Shown piece after piece: positions 33,297-37,852 of a stretch of 37,852 nt of DNA. This DNA comes from Methylococcales bacterium (GTDB lineage: Bacteria; Pseudomonadota; Gammaproteobacteria; Methylococcales; Methylomonadaceae): NCBI GenBank assembly GCA_026398935.1, contig JAPLRW010000284.1, positions 1 through 37,852 of the forward strand, read 5' to 3'. Both the position numbers and the translations under genes were made by a program. The first letter of the stretch is position 1; each line of letters starts with the position of its first letter. A model generated the notes under the pieces. It made no database searches. It saw nothing but the letters and a program-made list of their open reading frames with translations, and was not told where the DNA came from.

Positions 33297-33611
33297 CTAG
33301 GGATGGCTTTTCATTTTACCTTGGTGATGTTCCATCATTTGCGCATGATGGGTTTTCATTAGGTCTAGCTGTTGATTTTTAAGCTGCTCTTTTTTGGCGG
33401 GGTCTTTCTCTGCCAAAATTTGGTTGGACAGGTCATGCATGATTAAGTCCTGTTCTTGTTTAGCACGAAAATGCTGCTCTCTTTGTTCATCAGTCATACC
33501 TGCGCCATGAGTGGCAGGTTGCGGTGGTTGCGGTGCATCGACGGCATGACTGGCCATACTGGCTGCCATTAGCACTAGAAAAAATACGCTGGATAGGTTT
33601 AAGTAGTTCAT
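33297..33611 (-). CDS. Small exported His/Met-rich protein
   Basis: A 104-residue exported protein of unknown family. The signal peptide ends near A-S-H-A-V-D-A (residue ~26). The mature part begins P/Q/H-rich, then is helical and charged (M-T-D-E-Q-R-E-Q-H-F-R-A-K). The end is rich in His and Met: M-K-T-H-H-A-Q-M-M-E-H-H-Q-G-K-M-K-S-H-P. This looks like small periplasmic metal-binding or chaperone-like proteins, but no function is shown. AAAGGA precedes the ATG at 33611. It is on the same strand as the envelope genes that follow (upstream in coordinate). Confidence 0.72.
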   Translation of the reverse strand: MNYLNLSSVFFLVLMAASMASHAVDAPQPPQPATHGAGMTDEQREQHFRAKQEQDLIMHDLSNQILAEKDPAKKEQLKNQQLDLMKTHHAQMMEHHQGKMKSHP

Positions 33612-33686
33612 TGGAAATTCCTTTGCTGCGTGATGGTTTAAAAAATAATAGCGACGATTGTATAGACTAACGTATTAATCGGCATT

Positions 33687-34226
33687 TTAGCGTGGTGGCG
33701 GTGGCGGTGGATTACCGGCGGGTGGCGGCGGTGGCGGTGGTGGTAGTAGGTTAGGCGGTTGTTGACTACGGTTTACGGTGGCGTCATTGGTAATTTGGCC
33801 GGATACGGGTACGCGATGACCGAGTGCGTACATGCACTGTATAAAGCTCGCATCATAATATTGTTGCGCCTCATAACCTGATAAATTGGCCGCACCGCTC
33901 CCCACTACGCTACCAAGCACCAAACCACTGCCTGCACCAATAGCCGCTCCAGAGCCACCGCCGATAGCGGCTCCTGCGCCTGCACCAACACCAGCGCCGA
34001 CTATCGCGCTACCTACGCCACTGGATACCGCCGCTTGCTGTGGTGTTCCACCACCCAATTGCTCGCTTGCAAACTGCTTGCAATAACGATCATCATATCG
34101 AAATTGTTCGAAATTCTTTCCCGAGCCTGCTAATACCATCACACTTGGGCCTGTTGGCATGCTAACGCACGCTGACAATAGTGGCAGCATTAACGTTAGG
34201 TAAGAATATTTATTTATACGTAACAT
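33687..34226 (-). CDS. Glycine-zipper lipoprotein with polyproline tail
   Basis: A 179-residue outer-membrane-type lipoprotein. The lipobox L-S-A-C (Cys20) is followed by a soluble stretch with Cys49, then a glycine-zipper region (about 70-110; repeated G-x-G-x-G-A, for example G-A-G-V-G-A-G-A-G-A-A-I-G-G) expected to insert in or lie on a membrane. A Cys-containing segment (F-I-Q-C-M-Y-A-L-G-H-R-V-P) is typical of the YMGG-like/glycine-zipper family. The C-terminus has two runs of proline. Proteins of this kind are common envelope components of unknown role. It lies 15 bp from the Gly-rich protein gene upstream, suggesting one transcript. Confidence 0.75.
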   Translation of the reverse strand: MLRINKYSYLTLMLPLLSACVSMPTGPSVMVLAGSGKNFEQFRYDDRYCKQFASEQLGGGTPQQAAVSSGVGSAIVGAGVGAGAGAAIGGGSGAAIGAGSGLVLGSVVGSGAANLSGYEAQQYYDASFIQCMYALGHRVPVSGQITNDATVNRSQQPPNLLPPPPPPPPAGNPPPPPPR

Positions 34227-34241
34227 TAGGGTATTCCTTGA

Positions 34242-34646
34242 TTAAGGTGCAGGGGGTTGCGGTGCTACTTTTTCCCAGCCACCCGGACAGTCTCGAATAT
34301 ACGGGTAATAGCCTCCGGCATTACGGCAATAATACCAATAATTGGGTTCTGGTGGTGGCGCTACATTACGTTGAATGTACACGGGTGGGGTGGCTGGGAC
34401 AGCAATTACTGGCGGATATGCATAACCATAACCGCCATAGCCTCCTCCGTAACCACCGTAGCCTCCGTAAGGCCCGTAGCCAAAGCCATAACCCAGAGAG
34501 ATCCCGCCACCACGATACCCTCCGAATCCGCCTCCGCCGTGACCACCAAATCCACCGCCGCCACCATGGCCATGCGCCCATGTAGAATGACTGAACAGCA
34601 ATCCACATAGAACGACCACAACCGATATAAAATGACTTCTTTTCAT
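34242..34646 (-). CDS. Exported Gly/Tyr-rich protein
   Basis: A 134-residue exported protein of low complexity. The signal peptide ends near S-T-W-A-H (residue ~25), followed by G-G and G-Y-G repeats, then a conserved-looking C-terminal part, N-Y-W-Y-Y-C-R-N-A-G-G-Y-Y-P-Y-I-R-D-C-P-G-G-W. The two cysteines there may form a disulphide; this C-terminal motif recurs in many proteobacterial exported proteins of unknown role. GGAG 6 bp upstream of ATG 34646 sets the start; an in-frame ATG at 34658 would put the ribosome binding site inside the gene. It precedes the glycine-zipper lipoprotein gene. Confidence 0.72.
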   Translation of the reverse strand: MKRSHFISVVVVLCGLLFSHSTWAHGHGGGGGFGGHGGGGFGGYRGGGISLGYGFGYGPYGGYGGYGGGYGGYGYAYPPVIAVPATPPVYIQRNVAPPPEPNYWYYCRNAGGYYPYIRDCPGGWEKVAPQPPAP

Positions 34647-34838
34647 ATACGTCTCCATTGCATAAAGGGCGTTAAAAAGGTAATGCCCTTACGGTATAGC
34701 ATAGCGAACGACAGCTAAACAGTGACTGAACGTGTACACCTTGTTTTTCTTTTCGCGGCTTAGTACACACAACATACGCGCTACTGCGATATTGGCAAGG
34801 ATATACGTGCATCGGTTACTGTTCCTTAGCCCGTCGGG

Positions 34839-35768
34839 TTATTTTTTTAAATGCGTTAGCTTCTCTTTTAACGCACCCAAATGTTGTTTAATCGTTGCCC
34901 ACATAGCCGCTGATTTCTCTGAATGAATGGTTTCGTACATTTCATCAATGGCGGTGTACAGGGTTTTATAGTCATTTTTATCACCATAACCCAATACTTG
35001 CGCCAGTTTTAACTGATCTTTTGCTGCATCTGCTAATTTCAGCACGTCTGCACGACTTTGTTCTTGGGATAAGTCTTTTTTATGTTCAATGTCCGCCGCC
35101 TCAGTGAGTAAAATTTCAGCGTATAGCACGGGCAAGGGCGTAATTTCAGTAGTTTTAACCAAAGTATTTAAAACATCATAGATAGCACTGGCGGCCTCAT
35201 TGTTTTTACCTGTACCAAGATACACTTCCGCTTCTTTAATGGCTTTCGGAAACGAGTTAAGTGGAATGCTCGTGGTTGTCATGCGTATTTCACTCTGTAG
35301 CTGGGCAATGATTTGTCTGGCCTCCTGAAGCTTCCCGTCATCAAGTAAATCATCGGCTTCATCAATGGCTTTTTTTACTGCGGCGGCATCGCCCTCAAAC
35401 TCGATAATATCCGTATCAACATCGGCAGAAACCAATGCTACATTAGGGTGTTTTTTTAGAATAGTATCCAGCTTTCCTGAAACATCCTGTAATAGGGATA
35501 AGGCCTTTTTAGTGTCATTGTTTTCAACTGCCCAGAGCGCTTTTTGTGTTTCCATAACCACATCATCGGCTTCTTTAACAATGCGCTGCTCTTTCTCCGC
35601 TAGCATTCGGCTTTTTATCATTGCAGAGTGTTTAGTAATAATACCAGGCACGCTGGTGGGTGTATCGGGTGTTACCTCATTCGCTGACATCGCGATCGGT
35701 GAAAACGGCAGGGATAAAAATAAAATGGCCGCAATGCTGTGACTGATTTTTTTTAAGTTAGGGTTCAT
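34839..35768 (-). CDS. YfdX-family periplasmic protein
   Basis: A 309-residue exported protein matching the YfdX family. The signal peptide ends near P-I-A-M-S-A (residue ~27), and the mature protein is helical with TPR-like features: A-L-W-A-V-E-N-N-D-T-K-K-A-L-S-L-L, L-L-D-D-G-K-L-Q-E-A-R-Q-I-I-A-Q-L, and the Y-L-G-T-G-K-N-N-E-A-A-S-A-I region. In E. coli yfdX is induced by the EvgA acid-response regulator; its biochemical role is unsettled. I chose ATG 35768; a GTG at 35780 would add only four residues. The co-occurrence with an HdeD-like gene 5 kb away recalls mobile stress-tolerance loci that carry yfdX and hdeD together, but other genes of those loci are absent. Confidence 0.85.
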   Translation of the reverse strand: MNPNLKKISHSIAAILFLSLPFSPIAMSANEVTPDTPTSVPGIITKHSAMIKSRMLAEKEQRIVKEADDVVMETQKALWAVENNDTKKALSLLQDVSGKLDTILKKHPNVALVSADVDTDIIEFEGDAAAVKKAIDEADDLLDDGKLQEARQIIAQLQSEIRMTTTSIPLNSFPKAIKEAEVYLGTGKNNEAASAIYDVLNTLVKTTEITPLPVLYAEILLTEAADIEHKKDLSQEQSRADVLKLADAAKDQLKLAQVLGYGDKNDYKTLYTAIDEMYETIHSEKSAAMWATIKQHLGALKEKLTHLKK

Positions 35769-36249
35769 ATTTTTATACACGTAGTTGGGTTAACATTATT
35801 TGATCAACAGGGTATTTAATTTTTAGCAATAAAACAATCCGTAACTACCTTCCATCCTCTTTTTGCCTTAAGGCGCAGTTATCAAAGAGAAGAGGGATAA
35901 CGGCTACAGTTTAAGCCTATGTTGAGTGTTAAGCAATTTATACACCATTGATGTTATTTTAATAAAATCATTTAAAATCAATTGCTAATGTCTTGTGTCA
36001 TAAATTGAACGGGATTGCAGTTAGGTGGGTGGTTTAAATAAACCTACCGCAATGGTTTTTTTACCGCCTTTCAGCATGTAATGTACTGGCTTGTGAGCTG
36101 ACGAATCGCGAGGAGTGTGAAGCAATGATAAGTCAGTCTGCGCTTAATCGAACAACTGACTTGGAGATGACTAATGAGGGTAAAAATTTAAAATAGGGCG
36201 TATTCAACGTCTAAATGCTGAATTAAAAATAACATTAATTAAAAAAAGC
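35769..36249. other. Intergenic region with a terminator-like hairpin
   Basis: About 480 bp without a supported gene. GGTTTA (36031-36036) pairs with TAAACC (36039-36044), and outer bases extend the stem. Seven T follow at 36056-36062, 11 bp later. This looks like a plus-strand terminator with no plus-strand gene before it, so a small RNA is possible. The yfdX promoter should lie near 35780-35850, but I saw no clear box. Confidence 0.4.
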
Positions 36250-36277
36250 TTGCATATGTTGAAAATTAGGCTATAAT
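36250..36277 (+). promoter_or_regulatory. Promoter of the tRNA-Lys gene
   Basis: TTGCAT (36250-36255), 16 bp, then TATAAT (36272-36277). Transcription would start about 7 bp later, just before the tRNA. Confidence 0.7.
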
Positions 36278-36291
36278 TCCATTTCTTTCTC

Positions 36292-36367
36292 GGGTCGTTA
36301 GCTCAGCCGGTAGAGCACCGCACTTTTAATGCGATGGTCGTGCGTTCGAATCGCACACGACCCACCA
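36292..36367 (+). tRNA. tRNA-Lys (anticodon UUU)
   Basis: A complete 76-nt tRNA with the acceptor stem GGGTCGT / ACGACCC, a D-loop with AGCTCAGCCGGTAGAGC, the anticodon loop CTTTTAA (anticodon TTT), a variable loop, and the T-arm GTTCGAATC. CCA is encoded at the 3' end (36365-36367). It has its own promoter and terminator. Genes for tRNAs are common integration sites, and accessory-looking genes follow. Confidence 0.97.
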
Positions 36368-36385
36368 AGAAAGAACATAATAAAC

Positions 36386-36417
36386 AAGCCCTTATGATTT
36401 ATCAAAGGGCTTTTTTT
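36386..36417 (+). terminator. Terminator of the tRNA-Lys gene
   Basis: AAGCCCTT (36386-36393) pairs with AAGGGCTT (36405-36412) around an 11-nt loop; T runs to 36417. Confidence 0.85.
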
Positions 36418-36710
36418 ATGCCTGAAATAAAAATTATCCCAATTTTGTCCCATTCTTAAAAAAATCACCGCAATAATTGCCGATAAATGGCAACAAATAC
36501 ACCTGCAATCACACGCCAAGTTTCAGGCAAAAAAACCGCCAATTAAGACGGTTAATATTGATTGCTATGGTAGAGGTAAATCCCGCTATTAAAAATCACC
36601 CATCAATTACACGGAATGGGTAGAGATGTTCGAGGCGGCGATAATGCAGGAAGAGACAGACACGGTGTTAAAAATACTTCGGGCGCAATTCTTGACGCCA
36701 ATGGGGAGCG
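36418..36710. other. Degenerate stretch downstream of tRNA-Lys
   Basis: No gene is supported. A 42-codon plus-strand frame ends at about 36730 (…T-E-W-V-E-M-F-E-A-A-I-M-Q-E-E-T-D-T-V-L-K) and looks protein-like, but it has a stop just upstream and no start with a ribosome binding site. It may be a gene remnant. Confidence 0.35.
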
Positions 36711-36739
36711 TTGACAAGTTTAGTCTTTGAGCCTATAAA
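36711..36739 (+). promoter_or_regulatory. Near-consensus sigma-70 promoter for the lipoprotein pair
   Basis: TTGACA (36711-36716), exactly 17 bp, then TATAAA (36734-36739). The start codon of the next gene is 47 bp after the -10 box. This is the best promoter match in the window. Confidence 0.8.
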
Positions 36740-36786
36740 CTACCCTGCCGACATTTTTCGGTTGGATCGATGTTTAAAGGGCTTTT

Positions 36787-37224
36787 ATGAGAATCATCAT
36801 TGTGGTAGCAGTGCTTATGATTCAAGGGTGCTCATGGCCACATATCGCTATGACTTATGGAAGTCGTTATGGTTTTAATGTTCCTGGCGCTATATATGCT
36901 GAATCAAAGGGATTTAAAATAGTTGACCGACCAGATTTAAACTTAATCTTTGTATCAGGAGTCTCCCCCCCGTTAGAATATTGGCATGATCCAGTAAAAT
37001 TTAAAGAAATAACCATTGGTTATCTGAATCTTGATCGTAACTGTGAAATAACAAAAGTGGAAGTTATGATGATTATAAATGCAGAGTACACCTATAAATG
37101 TAGTGCTATTGAAGATAATAAGCAACAGACCAGTAGTGCTGGATCAAGCTGTACCACTAATGATAATTGCCTAGAAGATATGCATTGCCGAGCAAAAAAA
37201 GGTGGGGGTATGGAGTGCAGATAA
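36787..37224 (+). CDS. Hypothetical lipoprotein with Cys-rich C-terminus
   Basis: A 145-residue lipoprotein of unknown family. The lipobox M-I-Q-G-C (Cys15) follows a short hydrophobic signal. The middle contains P-P-L-E-Y-W-H-D-P-V-K-F, and the end has a compact Cys-rich segment (C-T-T-N-D-N-C-L-E-D-M-H-C and a final C-R) that could hold two disulphides. The pattern C-x5-C-x5-C-x8-C is unlike the other proteins here. AAAGGG supports the ATG. The next gene starts inside its last codons, so the two are translated together. Codon use looks AT-richer than in the housekeeping genes, which suggests acquired DNA. Confidence 0.7.
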   Translation: MRIIIVVAVLMIQGCSWPHIAMTYGSRYGFNVPGAIYAESKGFKIVDRPDLNLIFVSGVSPPLEYWHDPVKFKEITIGYLNLDRNCEITKVEVMMIINAEYTYKCSAIEDNKQQTSSAGSSCTTNDNCLEDMHCRAKKGGGMECR

Positions 37225-37852
37225 TTAGTAATGGTATAAACATTCAGAAAACAATAATAACATTGCTTATTTGCACACAATTAACCGGATGTTTTTCACA
37301 TGTAGTAAATGTTGAGCAGGTTAACGCCACAAAAAGGGTAAGACTTAATGGAAGTCTGATAGAAATGCCACGATCAGGATGCTATGTAGATAAGGATCAT
37401 GGGAAATTTTGTACTGGCAGTGAATACATGACTAATAACTCAGCTGAATGGGAGTTTTCACAGGATATTTATGGTACAGTCCGGCAAGATGAAGTACCGA
37501 TCTATAAGGTTGCCTCTAGCGATGTTTCAAAACCGATAACTTCCAGTGATACCTCACAATCGAGCAATGAGATTGCTAGCACCATCGGGAAAGTTATTGG
37601 TACAGTAGTACTATTGGCATTGTTTGGGCTGTTTATTTATGCAAGTACAAAAAATAGGCCTATTCAAAGCAATATTTATGCAAGCAGACCACTAACGGTG
37701 AAGGTTGATGGTAATCCATCAAGTACTTATAACGGTGATATTGATGCTAATGGACATATAAGTTTGCGCAATAATAGCGGAAGCACCCTATCAGGAACTA
37801 AGGATAGTATGGGAAATGTCAATATTCGTGGTAATAACGGATGGGTGTTAAA
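37215..37852 (+). CDS. Hypothetical lipoprotein with internal membrane segment (partial, runs off end)
   Basis: An open frame continues to the window end with no stop (212 codons seen). GTG 37215 is preceded by GGGGG at 37204-37208 and overlaps the previous stop by 10 bp. The N-terminus is a lipoprotein signal (I-I-T-L-L-I-C-T-Q-L-T-G-C). The mature part has Cys residues (G-C-Y-V-D-K-D-H-G-K-F-C), then a Ser/Thr-rich linker and a second hydrophobic span, I-G-K-V-I-G-T-V-V-L-L-A-L-F-G-L-F-I-Y. After it come short G-D/N-G repeats: Y-N-G-D-I-D-A-N-G-H-I-S-L-R-N-N-S-G and M-G-N-V-N-I-R-G-N-N-G. No family was recognised. A lipid anchor and a membrane span in one protein is unusual. Confidence 0.65.
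   Translation, partial: MQIISNGINIQKTIITLLICTQLTGCFSHVVNVEQVNATKRVRLNGSLIEMPRSGCYVDKDHGKFCTGSEYMTNNSAEWEFSQDIYGTVRQDEVPIYKVASSDVSKPITSSDTSQSSNEIASTIGKVIGTVVLLALFGLFIYASTKNRPIQSNIYASRPLTVKVDGNPSSTYNGDIDANGHISLRNNSGSTLSGTKDSMGNVNIRGNNGWVL

Noticed and set aside
33184-33300. 38-codon plus-strand frame between two palindromes
   Set aside because: Too short, starts inside a palindrome, overlaps a minus-strand gene end and has no ribosome binding site; kept only as a finding.
34257-34610. Several frames opposite or shifted against the Gly-rich gene
   Set aside because: They arise from the GGN repeats; only the 34242-34646 frame has a signal peptide and ribosome binding site.
36298-36519. Minus-strand frame of 73 codons overlapping the tRNA
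   Set aside because: It is antisense to tRNA-Lys over its last third (ending in the translation of the tRNA complement), a well-known false-gene pattern.
1-37852. CRISPR array, rRNA operon or complete prophage
   Set aside because: No regularly spaced repeats, no rRNA sequence and no phage structural or integrase genes were seen.

Overview
The window looks like a chromosomal segment of a gammaproteobacterial methanotroph or close relative (Methylococcales type). This is inferred from a beta-RFAP synthase (tetrahydromethanopterin biosynthesis, typical of C1 oxidisers), a fused exosortase with a VPLPA-CTERM protein, an OprB-type porin, and gammaproteobacterial housekeeping genes (proA-nadD-rsfS). 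Base composition is moderate and fairly even, but the last ~1.1 kb looks AT-richer by eye. No species can be named from the sequence alone.

Layout. (1) 1-476: the end of an IS3-family element that has cut off the 5' part of an RmlD-like sugar reductase gene. (2) 715-7253: exosortase/EPS block: fused exosortase-EpsI (xrtD type), PrsT-like TPR lipoprotein, WecA-like sugar-phosphate transferase, then a Ser/Thr-rich secreted protein with a VPVPA sorting tail, i.e. enzyme and probable substrate together. (3) 7715-13205: beta-RFAP synthase, then proA-nadD-rsfS, then an unrecognised membrane-anchored coiled-coil protein with six basic amphipathic motifs, closed by a strong terminator. (4) 13330-18928: a sensor histidine kinase with a periplasmic solute-binding sensor (minus strand), divergent from a PatZ-like acyl-CoA synthetase/GNAT fusion. 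(5) 19132-23115: OprB-like porin, TerB-domain protein, small membrane protein, predicted outer-membrane barrel and lipoprotein. (6) 23224-29089: a tightly coupled HME-RND tripartite metal-efflux operon (CzcC/CzcB/CzcA type) ending in a PII-like gene, followed by an unknown 132-residue protein. (7) 29718-35768, all minus strand: small membrane protein, HdeD-like protein, SulP transporter overlapping a ParB-like-fold gene, and several envelope proteins (small His/Met-rich periplasmic protein, glycine-zipper lipoprotein, Gly-rich protein, YfdX-family protein). This is mainly an envelope/stress cluster. (8) 36292-37852: tRNA-Lys(UUU), then a short degenerate stretch, a near-consensus promoter and two overlapping genes for unknown lipoproteins, the second running off the window end.

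The most interesting items are the exosortase-substrate pair with its ~580-nt leader, the repeat protein next to rsfS, the PII-like protein in the metal-efflux operon, the SulP/ParB-like overlap, and the lipoprotein pair beside tRNA-Lys. No CRISPR array, rRNA or complete prophage is visible.
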